This document shows, one piece after another, positions 8,652-17,854 of a stretch of DNA of 64,000 nucleotides (positions are counted from its first letter, which is position 1; every line of letters starts with the position of its first letter). The translations under genes and the position numbers were made by a program. Source of the DNA: Gammaproteobacteria bacterium (GTDB lineage: Bacteria; Pseudomonadota; Gammaproteobacteria; Pseudomonadales; Porticoccaceae); assembly GCA_016191205.1 (NCBI GenBank), contig JACPPB010000009.1, forward strand, positions 124,001-188,000, in the 5' to 3' direction. The notes beneath the pieces were generated by a model. It ran no database searches. It was not told the DNA's origin and was given only the letters and a program-made list of their open reading frames with translations.

Positions 8652-10211
8652 TTATCCCGGACTCGGGTACACATAACCGGCCTGGAGGCCGAGCGGCAGT
8701 CCCAGCGCCCAGTAGCCGAGCAGGAGCAGGGTCCAGCCCAGCAGGAGCGCCAGCGCGTAGGGCAGCATCATCGCGATCAGGGTGCCGATGCCCGTGCTGC
8801 TCACATAGCGCCGGCAGAACACCACCACCAGCGGGAAGTAGGGCATCAGGGGGGTCACGATGTTGGCGGAGGAGTCGCCGATCCGGTACGCCGCCTGGGT
8901 CAGTTCGGGCGCGATGCCGAGCCGCATCAGCATGGGTACGAAAATGGGCGCGATCAGCAGCCACTTTGCCGACGCCGAGCCCACGAACAGATCGATGAAA
9001 GCCGACAACAGGATGATGCCGACAATGGTGAACTGCGGCGACAGATGCAGCGCGCTCAGCCCGTCCGCGCCCGCGACGGCGAGCAGAACCCCCAGGTTGG
9101 AGTGGCCGAAGGCCGCGATGAACTGGGCCGCGAAAAACGCCATCACGATGTAGTAGCCCATGCTTTCCATGGCGCGGGACATGCCGGCGATCACATCGCG
9201 GTGTCCGCGCATGGATCCGGCTACCACGCCATAAGTGATGCCGGGGATGAGGAACAGGACGAAGATGAGGGGCACGATGGCGTGCATCAGGGGGGCGCCG
9301 AACGAGGCCATCGCTCCGGTCGCCGGATCGCGCAGGGGCGAGCCGGCGGGCAGGATGGCCGCGAGCAGCAGCGCCAGCGACAGCACCAGGCTGACCGCCG
9401 CCCACCACAGCCCGCGTTGTTCCCCGGGAGCCAGCGGCGTCAACCCGGTGCCGTCCGCCGGGTCATCGGTCACCGGGTTGGTCCTTGTCAGCCAGGGTTC
9501 AACGATCTTGTCGGTGAGCCACCAGCCGAGCCCGATCACCAGCAGGCTCGACGTGCTCATGAAAAACCAGTTGCACAGCGGATTGACCAGGAGACCCGGA
9601 TCGAGCACCCGGCCCGCCGCCTGGGTGATGCCCTGGAGCAGCGGGTCTAGCGCCGAGGGAATGAAGTTGGCGGAAAACCCGCCTGACACGCCGGCGAAGG
9701 CCGCGGCGATGCCCGCCAGGGGGTGACGGCCGGCGGCATGAAAGATCACCGCCGCGAGCGGGATGACCACCACGTAGCCCGCGTCCGCGGCGGTGTGGCT
9801 GATGATCGCCACCAGCATCACGATGGGCGTGAGCCAGTGGGCGGTGGTCAGGCTCAGCAGCTTGCGCAGTCCGGCGGCGATGAGTCCGGAGTGCTCCGCG
9901 ACGCCGACCCCGAGCAGGGCGACCAGCACGATCCCGAGCGGGGCGAAGGCAGTGAATACCGGGACCATGTCGGTGAGGAAGCGGGTGAGCTCCGCCCCGG
10001 TCAGCAGATTGACGATTCTGATCGCGGCGCCGGTCTGCGGGTGTTGCGCGGCAAAATCGACTGGCGCCAACAGCGCCGACAGCAGCCAGACCGCGATCAG
10101 CAGCAGCAGGAACAGCAGCACGGGATCCGGCAACCGGTTGCCGAGCCTTTCAATCCTTTGCAGCAGTCGCAACAGTGCGCCCGGCCGGGGCTGCGAATCC
10201 GGGTCGCTCAC
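8652..10211 (-). CDS. abgT: AbgT-family transporter (p-aminobenzoyl-glutamate type)
   Basis: 519 residues, very hydrophobic, with a dozen or so membrane segments and the AbgT signatures SHTAADAGYVVVIPLAA and GFSANFIPSALDPLLQGITQ. It ends with the hairpin-rich membrane region ANIVTPLMPYFPLVVVF. E. coli AbgT imports p-aminobenzoyl-glutamate; several homologues (MtrF, YdaH) act as proton-driven exporters of sulfonamides and PABA, so direction cannot be read from sequence. The length is normal for the family. It is transcribed alone, between the BVMO region and a glycine-zipper gene. Confidence 0.9.
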   Translation of the reverse strand: MSDPDSQPRPGALLRLLQRIERLGNRLPDPVLLFLLLLIAVWLLSALLAPVDFAAQHPQTGAAIRIVNLLTGAELTRFLTDMVPVFTAFAPLGIVLVALLGVGVAEHSGLIAAGLRKLLSLTTAHWLTPIVMLVAIISHTAADAGYVVVIPLAAVIFHAAGRHPLAGIAAAFAGVSGGFSANFIPSALDPLLQGITQAAGRVLDPGLLVNPLCNWFFMSTSSLLVIGLGWWLTDKIVEPWLTRTNPVTDDPADGTGLTPLAPGEQRGLWWAAVSLVLSLALLLAAILPAGSPLRDPATGAMASFGAPLMHAIVPLIFVLFLIPGITYGVVAGSMRGHRDVIAGMSRAMESMGYYIVMAFFAAQFIAAFGHSNLGVLLAVAGADGLSALHLSPQFTIVGIILLSAFIDLFVGSASAKWLLIAPIFVPMLMRLGIAPELTQAAYRIGDSSANIVTPLMPYFPLVVVFCRRYVSSTGIGTLIAMMLPYALALLLGWTLLLLGYWALGLPLGLQAGYVYPSPG

Positions 10212-10271
10212 GCGCAGTTTTCCATGGTTGCCCCTCGGGCTGTCCGTGCGGGGCGGGCTGTCGGCCCCGGG

Positions 10272-10817
10272 TCAGGGTTTGGGCGGCTCCGGATTCAGTA
10301 CCAGCTGGCCATCCACCACGGGAATTCGCTCCCCCGGACGATGATCCATTTGGACGCGGTGCTCTTCGCCGCGCAGCCGGTAGCGGACATCGTAGCCGAT
10401 CACCTCGGTTTTGGTTTCATGCTCGGTGTGGCAGCGGCGCTCGGTGGTGGTGTAGGTATCGTTCGCCTGCATCCGCTCCTGGGTCTTGTTGCCGGCGTAG
10501 CCGCCGGCTACCGCGCCGGCTGCGGTGGCAATTTTCTTCCCGGAGCCACCGCCGATCTGGTGGCCGACGACGCCCCCGATAACTGCCCCCGCCACGGTGC
10601 CCAGAATCTGGTTCTGGTCCTGCACCGGTCGCCGCCGTGTCACTGCCACGTCGGCGCAGACTTCCTTCGGCACTTGCGAATCGCGGGTTACTTCGGTGAC
10701 CTCGATGACTTCGGCGAACTTGGGCTCGGGATGGAGCGCACGATAGCCGCCGATGGCGCCGGCCGCTGTGGCCAGTACGGCCCCGGCCACGAGACCCGTG
10801 AGCATGCCTTTGTTCAT
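10272..10817 (-). CDS. Glycine-zipper 2TM-domain envelope protein
   Basis: 181 residues: an N-terminal membrane anchor or signal (MLTGLVAGAVLATAAGAIGG), then a glycine zipper at about residues 72-105 (ILGTVAGAVIGGVVGHQIGGG, AAGAVAGGYAGN) and a polar C-terminal domain. The type is the Rick_17kDa/SlyB-like glycine-zipper family of small envelope proteins. There is no lipobox cysteine at the end of the leader, so it may be anchored by the N-terminal helix. Precise function is unknown; family members affect envelope integrity. It stands between abgT and ychF, with gaps of 60 and 156 bp. Confidence 0.75.
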   Translation of the reverse strand: MNKGMLTGLVAGAVLATAAGAIGGYRALHPEPKFAEVIEVTEVTRDSQVPKEVCADVAVTRRRPVQDQNQILGTVAGAVIGGVVGHQIGGGSGKKIATAAGAVAGGYAGNKTQERMQANDTYTTTERRCHTEHETKTEVIGYDVRYRLRGEEHRVQMDHRPGERIPVVDGQLVLNPEPPKP

Positions 10818-10973
10818 AATGGAGCTGCCTGCTTTGTCGTGAAGATGGGTGCCATAATGTGTCGGTAATCCGGGTCGAATACAAGCGGCGTCGAGCGGTA
10901 CAGCCTGCGCCGTTATCGGAAGTTGCGCGGCTAAACCCAGGGTGTGCAGCCGGACTGCCCGGCGGGCAAGAGC

Positions 10974-12065
10974 TTATACGTTGAAGCGAAAATGGACTAT
11001 GTCGCCGTCCTGGACGACATAGTCCTTGCCTTCCAGCCGCCACTTGCCCGCGTCGCGGGCACCGGCTTCGCCCCCGTATGCGATAAAGTCCGCGTAACCC
11101 ACCACTTCGGCGCGAATGAAGCCGCGCTCGAAATCGCTGTGGATCTTGCCGGCCGCCTGGGGTGCCGTGGCGCCCACCGGAATGGTCCAGGCCCGCACCT
11201 CTTTGACGCCGGCGGTAAAGTAGGTGTGCAGATGCAGCAGTTGGTAACCGCCGCGTATCACCCGGTTCAATCCCGGTTCTTCAAGGCCGATGTCGGCCAG
11301 AAAAGCCAGCTTGTCCGCGTCGTCCAGCTCGGCGATCTCGGCTTCAATCTGATTGCACACCGCCACCACGCCCGCGCCCTCGGCGGCGGCGATGGCTTCC
11401 ACCTGCTGCAAATACGGGTTGTCGTGAAAGCCGTCCTCGCTGACGTTGGCCACATAGAGCGTGGGCTTGGCCGTGAGCAGTGCGAGGTCGCTCAATTCCA
11501 GCAAAGCTTCGGCGTCGAGCCCCAGGCTGCGGACCGGCTGCGCGCCATCGAGATGGGAAATCAGGCGTTCCAGCAACTCTTTGCGGGCGCTGGCGTTTCT
11601 GTCGCCGCTGCGGGCGGCCTTGGCCGCGCGTTGCAGCGCCCGGTCGACGGTTTCGAGATCCGCGAGCGCCAGTTCGGTATTGATGACTTCGATGTCCGCC
11701 GCCGGATCGACCTTGTTGGCCACGTGAATGACGTTGCTGTCTTCGAAGCACCGCACGACATGGGCAATCGCATCGGTTTCCCGGATCGTGGCGAGAAACT
11801 GGTTGCCGAGGCCCTCGCCCTTGGAGGCGCCGGCCACCAGCCCCGCGATATCGACAAACTCCATGGTGGTCGGGATCACCCGCTGGGGTTTGACGATGGC
11901 CGCCAGCGCATCGAGGCGCAGATCCGGCACCGGCACGATGCCGGTGTTGGGTTCGATGGTGCAGAACGGAAAATTCTCGGCGCCGATCCCGGCCTTGGTG
12001 AGCGCGTTGAACAGCGTGGATTTACCCACGTTCGGAAGACCGACAATGCCGCATTTAAAGCCCAC
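10974..12065 (-). CDS. ychF: Ribosome-binding ATPase YchF (Obg family)
   Basis: 363 residues, the usual length. G1 motif [18 protein letters not shown] at the N-terminus, switch region [18 protein letters not shown], the YchF-specific NVSE ([10 protein letters not shown]) in place of NKxD, and a C-terminal TGS domain. YchF prefers ATP and binds ribosomes. It directly follows pth (27 bp), the conserved rplY-pth-ychF order, and probably shares its transcript. Confidence 0.96.
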   Translation of the reverse strand: MGFKCGIVGLPNVGKSTLFNALTKAGIGAENFPFCTIEPNTGIVPVPDLRLDALAAIVKPQRVIPTTMEFVDIAGLVAGASKGEGLGNQFLATIRETDAIAHVVRCFEDSNVIHVANKVDPAADIEVINTELALADLETVDRALQRAAKAARSGDRNASARKELLERLISHLDGAQPVRSLGLDAEALLELSDLALLTAKPTLYVANVSEDGFHDNPYLQQVEAIAAAEGAGVVAVCNQIEAEIAELDDADKLAFLADIGLEEPGLNRVIRGGYQLLHLHTYFTAGVKEVRAWTIPVGATAPQAAGKIHSDFERGFIRAEVVGYADFIAYGGEAGARDAGKWRLEGKDYVVQDGDIVHFRFNV

Positions 12066-12092
12066 GAACCGGTCTCCGCCGCAAGTTGAAAA

Positions 12093-12668
12093 TCAGTTGG
12101 TTGTGTGCAGGCGCCGCATGGCGCGATCGAAGTCCCCGTCCATCAGATCAGGGATTACGTCGGCCGCGCGCGCGAAGGTGCTGTCGATCAGTTCCCGCTC
12201 GGCGGGCGGCGGTTTGCGCAGGACATAGCCCACTACATCTGCACCCGGTCCGGGATGGCCGATGCAGATGCGCAGGCGCGCAAAATCGCGGCGCTCGCCG
12301 AGCGCGCTCATGATGTCGCGCAGTCCGTTGTGGCCACCGTGACCGCCGCCGAGTTTAAGCCGTACCGTTCCCGGCGCGAGATCCAGGTCGTCGTGGACCA
12401 CCAGCATGCTGTCGGGCGTGAGCTGGTAGAACTGCAACAGCGCCACCACCGCCTGCCCGCTGCGGTTCATGAAGGTGCCGGGAACCAGCAGGCGCAACTC
12501 GGGCGGGACGCGCGCCACGTTGCCGTGAAAGCGCGCTTCGTGGCGCAGCGTCACGCCGAACCCCTGCGCCAGCGCCTGTACCAGATCGGCACCGGCGTTG
12601 TGGCGGGTGCGGTCGTAGGCGGCGCCCGGGTTGCCCAGCCCGACGATCAGACGGATGCCGGTGGTCAC
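12093..12668 (-). CDS. pth: Peptidyl-tRNA hydrolase
   Basis: 191 residues. N-terminal LIVGLGNPGAAYDRTRHNAG holds the catalytic His. Conserved Asn and Asp regions follow: TFMNRSGQAV, VHDDLDLAPGTVRLKLGGGHGGHNGLR and RICIGHPG. The enzyme releases tRNA from prematurely dropped peptidyl-tRNA. The gene lies 15 bp behind rplY on the same strand. The full set of motifs and normal length leave little doubt. Confidence 0.97.
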   Translation of the reverse strand: MTTGIRLIVGLGNPGAAYDRTRHNAGADLVQALAQGFGVTLRHEARFHGNVARVPPELRLLVPGTFMNRSGQAVVALLQFYQLTPDSMLVVHDDLDLAPGTVRLKLGGGHGGHNGLRDIMSALGERRDFARLRICIGHPGPGADVVGYVLRKPPPAERELIDSTFARAADVIPDLMDGDFDRAMRRLHTTN

Positions 12669-12683
12669 GGATGCCGGCCGGGA

Positions 12684-13301
12684 TCACTCCTCGGCGGGGG
12701 TCTCGCTGTCGCCACCCTTGACCTTGGGTCGATGGATCGCCACCACCGGGAGATCGTGATCGGCGCCATGGGCCAGGGCCACGCTGTCCACACCCGCGGG
12801 CAGCACCAGATCGGAAATGTGCAGAATCTGGCCCATCGCCACGGTGGACATGTCCACCGCGATGTATTCGGGCAGATCGCCGGGCAGGCACTGGATTTCC
12901 AGGTCAACCAGGTTGTGCTGCACGACGCCTCCCTGTTGCTTCACTGCCTCGCAATGGTCTTCGTTGATGAAATGCAGCGGTACGCGCGTGGTGAGCTTGT
13001 GGGTCTTGCTGACCCGCAGAAAATCCGCGTGGAGGATGACGGGTCGCGCCGGATGGCGCTGCACATCCTTCAGGATGACGTCCTGGGGTTTCTCGTCGAT
13101 CCGCAGCGAAATGATGTGCGAATAAAACGCCTCGCTTTCCAGCGCCCGGGCCAGTTCGCGATGGGTCAGCACGATGGCTTCGGGTTCGCCGCCGTCGCCG
13201 TAGACGATGGCAGGCACTTCTTCCGCGAGACGACGCAGGCGGCGGCTCGCACCTTTCCCCTTGTCGGTTCGCGCACGAGCATTGAGAACGAAATCAGTCA
13301 T
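12684..13301 (-). CDS. rplY: Ribosomal protein bL25, long (Ctc) form
   Basis: 205 residues: an N-terminal 5S-rRNA-binding L25 domain (LNARARTDKGKGASRRLRR, VPAIVYGDG) followed by the C-terminal TL5/Ctc beta domain (FINEDHCEAVKQQGGVVQHNLVDLEI). This is the long form found in Pseudomonas rather than the 94-residue E. coli form. It binds 5S rRNA in the large subunit. The gene lies between prs and pth in a translation-related row. Confidence 0.96.
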   Translation of the reverse strand: MTDFVLNARARTDKGKGASRRLRRLAEEVPAIVYGDGGEPEAIVLTHRELARALESEAFYSHIISLRIDEKPQDVILKDVQRHPARPVILHADFLRVSKTHKLTTRVPLHFINEDHCEAVKQQGGVVQHNLVDLEIQCLPGDLPEYIAVDMSTVAMGQILHISDLVLPAGVDSVALAHGADHDLPVVAIHRPKVKGGDSETPAEE

Positions 13302-13400
13302 TGCCTTTGCTCCAGTCAGTTAATCCCGCCGTGGCCTGTTGCGACCGAGGCGATCGGCGGGTTGGGTTACGATGCCCCTGCGGGCGGTTATCCGGCGTGT

Positions 13401-14342
13401 TCAGTCGAACATCGCGCTGATGGATTCTTCATTGCTGACCCGGCGGATGGCTTCTCCCAGCGTGGCGCTGATGGAAAGCTGCCGGATCCGGGCGCAACTG
13501 CGCGCCCGTTCAGCCAAGGGGATGCTGTTGGTGACCACCAGCTCATCGAGAACGGAAGCATTGAGGTTGTCGATCGCCGGCCCCGACAATACCGGGTGGG
13601 TGCAATAGGCGACCACCTTGATCGCACCGTGTTTTTTGAGGGCATCGGCCGCTGTGCACAGGGTCCCTGCGGTATCCACGATGTCGTCGACCAAGAGGCA
13701 GGTGCGGCCTTCGACCTCGCCGATCACGTTCATCACCTGGGTCTGATTGGCTTCCGGACGCCGCTTGTCGATGATGGCCAGTTCGGTGTTCAGTTGTTTG
13801 GCGATGGCACTGGCGCGCACCACGCCGCCGATATCGGGAGACACCACCAGCAGGTTGGCGTAATTCTGGCGCTCGATATCGGCGACCAGCACCGGTGCGC
13901 CATAGACGTTGTCCACCGGGCATTCGAAAAAGCCCTGGATCTGTTCGGCGTGGAGGTCCACCGTCAGCACCCGGCTGACGCCGGCGTTGTTGATCATGTC
14001 GGCGACCACGCGGGCGCTGATCGGAACCCGCGCCGAGCGCACCCGGCGGTCCTGGCGGGCATAGCCGAAGTACGGCAGCACCGCGGTGACCCGGCTGGCT
14101 GACGCGCGGCGCAGGGCATCCACCATGAACACCAGCTCCATCAGGTTGCGATGGGTGGGCGCGCAAGTGGGCTGAATGATGAAGACGTCGCGGCCGCGGA
14201 CATTCTCGCGGATCTCGATGTTGATCTCGCCGTCGGAAAACTGCGCTACCAGGGCATTGCCGAGCGGCAGACCGAGGTAGCGGGAAATTTCCCGCGCGAG
14301 TTCCGGGTTGCCATTCCCGGAAAATACCATCAGGTTTGCCAT
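13401..14342 (-). CDS. prs: Ribose-phosphate pyrophosphokinase
   Basis: 313 residues, class I PRPP synthetase. Motifs seen: [10 protein letters not shown] (ATP loop), [10 protein letters not shown] flexible loop, [12 protein letters not shown] and the PRPP-binding loop [18 protein letters not shown]. It makes PRPP from ribose 5-phosphate and ATP for purines, pyrimidines, His, Trp and NAD. A tRNA-Gln gene precedes it by 47 bp on the same strand, and ispE-lolB lie further upstream, the classic order. Confidence 0.97.
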   Translation of the reverse strand: MANLMVFSGNGNPELAREISRYLGLPLGNALVAQFSDGEINIEIRENVRGRDVFIIQPTCAPTHRNLMELVFMVDALRRASASRVTAVLPYFGYARQDRRVRSARVPISARVVADMINNAGVSRVLTVDLHAEQIQGFFECPVDNVYGAPVLVADIERQNYANLLVVSPDIGGVVRASAIAKQLNTELAIIDKRRPEANQTQVMNVIGEVEGRTCLLVDDIVDTAGTLCTAADALKKHGAIKVVAYCTHPVLSGPAIDNLNASVLDELVVTNSIPLAERARSCARIRQLSISATLGEAIRRVSNEESISAMFD

Positions 14343-14389
14343 GGACGTGTCCTGGAAGCGGCGTCACCGGACGCCGGGGTGACAGGTTG

Positions 14390-14465
14390 TGGCTGGGGCG
14401 GGAGGACTCGAACCTCCGAATGGCGGGATCAAAACCCGCTGCCTTGGCCGCTTGGCGACGCCCCA
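14390..14465 (-). tRNA. tRNA-Gln (anticodon TTG)
   Basis: 76 nt including encoded CCA. The acceptor arm TGGGGCG pairs with CGCCCCA; the anticodon stem GCGGG/CCCGC encloses TTTTGAT, anticodon TTG at 14430-14432; the T arm GGAGG/CCTCC holds TTCGAGT. The ispE-tRNA-prs position is conserved in gammaproteobacteria (there often Gln). Confidence 0.97.
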
Positions 14466-14497
14466 AAGACCTGTGTCGTTTGCTCTGTAACCGGTGG

Positions 14498-15370
14498 TCA
14501 GGTCTGCCGCAGGGGAGAAACGTTGACCCCCTGCGCAACGAACCCTGACCAGACCGCGGGAATTTCCGCCAGCGTTGCCCGGGCACTTTCCCGATCCCCG
14601 AAACGGGCGAACAGGCAAGCGCCGGTGCCCGTCAGGCGCGGTTGCGCGTAGCGCGCCAACCAGAGCCGTGCCTCGCGCACCTGCGGGTACATGGTCTCGA
14701 CCACCGACTGACAGTCGTTGGTCGCACCCTCCCCGGAAAAGGCGCGTATTTTCATCGCGCGGGTATGCCTTGTCAATTGCGGATGGGCGAACACCGCGGC
14801 GGTAGCGACGTCGCAGTCCGGCTTGAGCACCAGATACCAGGCCGGGGGCAGGTCGAGCGGCGTCAGCTGTTCGCCGATGCCTTCGCCCCAGGCACTGCGT
14901 CCCATGATGAATACCGGCACGTCGGCGCCCAGGCGCAGGCCGAGTCCGCACAATTCCTCCACGCCGAGGTTGAGCCCCCACAGACGGTTGAGGCCCACCA
15001 GGACGGTGGCGGCGTCGCTGCTGCCGCCACCCAGTCCGCCGCCCAGCGGGAGTCGCTTGTGGATCAGGATGTGCGCCCCCTCGGGACCGGGACGGTGCTC
15101 GCGCAGGGCAAGCGCCGCGCGGTACGCGAGGTTGGCGGTCATGGGTACGTCCCGCAGGATCGGTTCGACCACTACCTCGATCGCGCCGTCGGTCGTGGTG
15201 CTCAGCTCCAGCTCGTCGCCGTAATCCAGCAGCTGAAACAGGGTTTGCAGACGGTGGTAGCCGTCCGGTCGCCGCCCCAGGATATGCAGGAACAGGTTGA
15301 GCTTGGCGGGTGCCGGCAGGATCAGCGAGCCCGCGGTGCGTGCCGCGCTCACAGTGCCGCGAAGCGCCAT
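14498..15370 (-). CDS. ispE: 4-diphosphocytidyl-2-C-methyl-D-erythritol kinase
   Basis: 290 residues of the GHMP kinase family: the PAPAKLNLFLHILGRRPDGYH motif at the N-terminus, the ATP-binding glycine loop RLPLGGGLGGGSSDAAT and the C-terminal GTGACLFARF. It phosphorylates CDP-methylerythritol in the MEP isoprenoid pathway. The start overlaps the lolB stop by 22 bp, so the two are translationally coupled. Confidence 0.96.
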   Translation of the reverse strand: MALRGTVSAARTAGSLILPAPAKLNLFLHILGRRPDGYHRLQTLFQLLDYGDELELSTTTDGAIEVVVEPILRDVPMTANLAYRAALALREHRPGPEGAHILIHKRLPLGGGLGGGSSDAATVLVGLNRLWGLNLGVEELCGLGLRLGADVPVFIMGRSAWGEGIGEQLTPLDLPPAWYLVLKPDCDVATAAVFAHPQLTRHTRAMKIRAFSGEGATNDCQSVVETMYPQVREARLWLARYAQPRLTGTGACLFARFGDRESARATLAEIPAVWSGFVAQGVNVSPLRQT

Positions 15371-15948
15371 TGTTTGATCACCAGCCGGATATGCAAACCC
15401 CGGCTGTCGGCGTCGATCCGCCTCGGCAGCAGGCCCGCCGCGGTGTCGCCGTAATCGTCGAAAGCCAGTGTCCAGCCGTCCTGCTCGAGTCCGCGCAGCA
15501 GCCCGCGGGTGTCGACGTCGAGGCGCTGCACGGGCGTGCCGCGATAGGGAATGCCGCGCACCCAGTCGCGCAGGCGCGCGGCGGGCAAGGCCCAGCCGAA
15601 CAACTGCTGGCTGAGCTCTTCGGTCGACGCGGCGCGCTGTTCCGGTGTCCCGGGCTGACGGAGCACCGCAGCGTCGGGTCCGGCGTCGATATGGGCGGTG
15701 CCGGCGCCGAACGGACCGCTCAGTGTCACCTGGAGTGAATCGCCTCGTTGTACCCAGGCGAGGGTGGCGGAGCCGCTGTCGCCCCGGCCGCGGTAGCCCA
15801 GCTTGCCATCCAGGCGCCAGGAGTCGATGGCGGCCATCGCATCCCGATGGGCGCTCCAGGCCTGGGGTTCGCGGGGTGGGGCGGAAGCGCAGCCCGCCAG
15901 CAGCGTCAGCGTCAGACTGAGCGCCAGCGCGACACGGCCGGCCCTCAC
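15349..15948 (-). CDS. lolB: Outer-membrane lipoprotein insertion receptor LolB
   Basis: 199 residues from the GTG at 15948, which overlaps the TGA of the upstream TPR gene (GTGA). A lipoprotein signal with lipobox LLAGC ends near residue 19. The mature part has LolB features: IDSWRLDGKLGYRG, then SLQVTLSGPFGAGTAHI. LolB accepts lipoproteins from LolA and inserts them in the outer membrane. The frame is open upstream to 16062, but the later GTG gives a proper signal peptide and the family length (E. coli 207 aa). Confidence 0.93.
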   Translation of the reverse strand: MRAGRVALALSLTLTLLAGCASAPPREPQAWSAHRDAMAAIDSWRLDGKLGYRGRGDSGSATLAWVQRGDSLQVTLSGPFGAGTAHIDAGPDAAVLRQPGTPEQRAASTEELSQQLFGWALPAARLRDWVRGIPYRGTPVQRLDVDTRGLLRGLEQDGWTLAFDDYGDTAAGLLPRRIDADSRGLHIRLVIKQWRFAAL

Positions 15949-17690
15949 AACGGACCCGCGTGCAAGCGTTCGAGCGTTTCCTTGATGAGCGGGTCGTCGG
16001 GATGTTGTTGCAAGGCTTCGCGCCAGACTGCCCGCGCCTGTTCCGGGTCGCCCGTGCTCCACAGGACTTCGCCGAGGTGGGCGGCCACTTCCGGATCGGT
16101 GAGCAGGGCGGCGGCGCGGCGCAACTGTGCCAGCGCCTCGACGGGCTGGCCGCGGCGGTAGAGCACCCAGCCCAGACTGTCCATGATGGAACCGTCGTTG
16201 GGTTGCAGTGCCAGCGCGCGTTCGATGAAACCCTGGGCTTCCTCGTAACGCGTACTGTGGTTCGCGAGCGAATAGCCCAGGGCGTTCAGGGCGGCGGCAT
16301 TATCGCTGTCCTGGTCCAGGATCGCGCGCAGATCCCGTTCGACCGCGGCGATGTCGCCCATTTTTTCGCTGGCCAGCGAGCGGGCATAGAGCAGATTGAT
16401 GTCGCCGGGAAACGCACTCAGGCTTTCGGTCAACAGATCATGGGCCGAGCTGTAGTAGCGCTCGCGCATCAGCAGCTCCGACTCGAGCTGGAATAAAACG
16501 GGGGCTTGTTCCCGATGCTGGGCGCGCAATTCCTGAAGATACAGCCGCGCGGCGGTGAGCTTGCCGTTCTGTACCATCAGGTTGGCAAGGCGGGCGGTCG
16601 CCGGCAGCAAGGCGGAGCCTTGCGTCTGTCGGTAGTGCTGGATCGCGCGCGTGGTGTCGCCGGCTGCCTCGGCCAATTGACCCAGATAAAAATGCGCGTC
16701 ATTGCGCAGTTCGGGATCCTGAACCAGCAACTCCAGTTCAGCGTGGGCCTTGTCCGCCAGACCCGCATCCCGATACGCCAGCGCCAGACCAAAGTGCAGA
16801 CTGTTGTCGTCGGGATTGATGCCCGAGAGCTGCTCCAGCTTTTCAATGGCGAACGCCGTATCGCGACGACTGAACAGCATCCGCACATAGGCGCGGCTCA
16901 GGCCGGAATTTTCAGGATGGTCGCGCACTGCCTGCTCCAGTTGCGCGAGCGCCTTCTCTTTGCTGCCGGTCTCGTCCAGCAGTTGCGTGTGGAGCAGTTG
17001 GCTGGCCGGCTCGTCGGGCTGCAACTGGATTACCCGCTGGCTCAACGCCAGCGCCGCGGGCAGTTGCCCGGCCTGCCACAGCAGCAGCGCCCGCCCAAAC
17101 AGCAGGTCCACGTTATCCGGATGAACCCGCTCCAGATCCGCGTAGGCAGCGAGCAGGAGGTCGTGTTGGTCGGCGGGCAGGGCCGACGCCTGGGCCGCCA
17201 GTTGCCGCAGCGGCTGCCCGTCCCCGTTTTCCAGCAAAAAGGTGGCATGCACCAGGGCGTCCTGGGCTTTGCCCTGGCGCAGCAGGGCGAACAGGGCGAG
17301 TTGCCGAGCCTGGACGTTGTCTGGCTCGCGGTCCGCCCACAGCGGGCCCAGTTCGCCGAGCGCGGCTTCGTCGCCGGCGTACTGGGCAATCTGGACGGCG
17401 CGTGCAATCACACCGGGGTCGCCGGTAATTCGCGCTTGTTCCAGATAATTGCGCAACGCGAAATCGAGATCGCCGCGCAGCCCCGCGGTTTCGGCGGCGA
17501 GCAAGGTGTACAAAGTTTGTGTCGGGAAGGCCTGAACGGGATAATCCCGTTCCTCGTCGCCAGCGGGAGATTCCTGGGCGACGCCCGGGTCATCGCCCGC
17601 AGCCGTTGCGGATGGCGAGTTCGGGCTTCCGGCGCACCCTGACACCAGGACGACACAAAGACCGACCAGCAGGCTAATCGCGCGAATCAC
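15945..17690 (-). CDS. TPR-repeat lipoprotein
   Basis: 581 residues. Signal peptide with lipobox (LVSGC, Cys near residue 19), a low-complexity linker, then repeated 34-residue TPR helices through the rest (for example LLFGRALLLWQAGQLPAALALSQR and NDGSIMDSLGWVLYRRGQPVEALAQLRRA). Such proteins are common directly upstream of lolB in Pseudomonas and relatives. TPRs mediate protein-protein contacts, here presumably at the periplasmic face of a membrane. It overlaps lolB by 4 bp and diverges from hemA across a 164-bp gap. Molecular role is not known. Confidence 0.85.
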   Translation of the reverse strand: MIRAISLLVGLCVVLVSGCAGSPNSPSATAAGDDPGVAQESPAGDEERDYPVQAFPTQTLYTLLAAETAGLRGDLDFALRNYLEQARITGDPGVIARAVQIAQYAGDEAALGELGPLWADREPDNVQARQLALFALLRQGKAQDALVHATFLLENGDGQPLRQLAAQASALPADQHDLLLAAYADLERVHPDNVDLLFGRALLLWQAGQLPAALALSQRVIQLQPDEPASQLLHTQLLDETGSKEKALAQLEQAVRDHPENSGLSRAYVRMLFSRRDTAFAIEKLEQLSGINPDDNSLHFGLALAYRDAGLADKAHAELELLVQDPELRNDAHFYLGQLAEAAGDTTRAIQHYRQTQGSALLPATARLANLMVQNGKLTAARLYLQELRAQHREQAPVLFQLESELLMRERYYSSAHDLLTESLSAFPGDINLLYARSLASEKMGDIAAVERDLRAILDQDSDNAAALNALGYSLANHSTRYEEAQGFIERALALQPNDGSIMDSLGWVLYRRGQPVEALAQLRRAAALLTDPEVAAHLGEVLWSTGDPEQARAVWREALQQHPDDPLIKETLERLHAGPL

Positions 17691-17854
17691 GGTGGATGGA
17701 AGTCCTCACAAACGATCGCTATTGTAGCAATAACCCCTATGACAAATTTCCGGTGGCAATGGTTTCACGGCGCGGCGCACCGACGTGCCGCCCGTGATCC
17801 GCACGCCTGCGCCATCCCGCTCCGGCTGGTGTTGCCGACGCCCAGCGGGTGGGC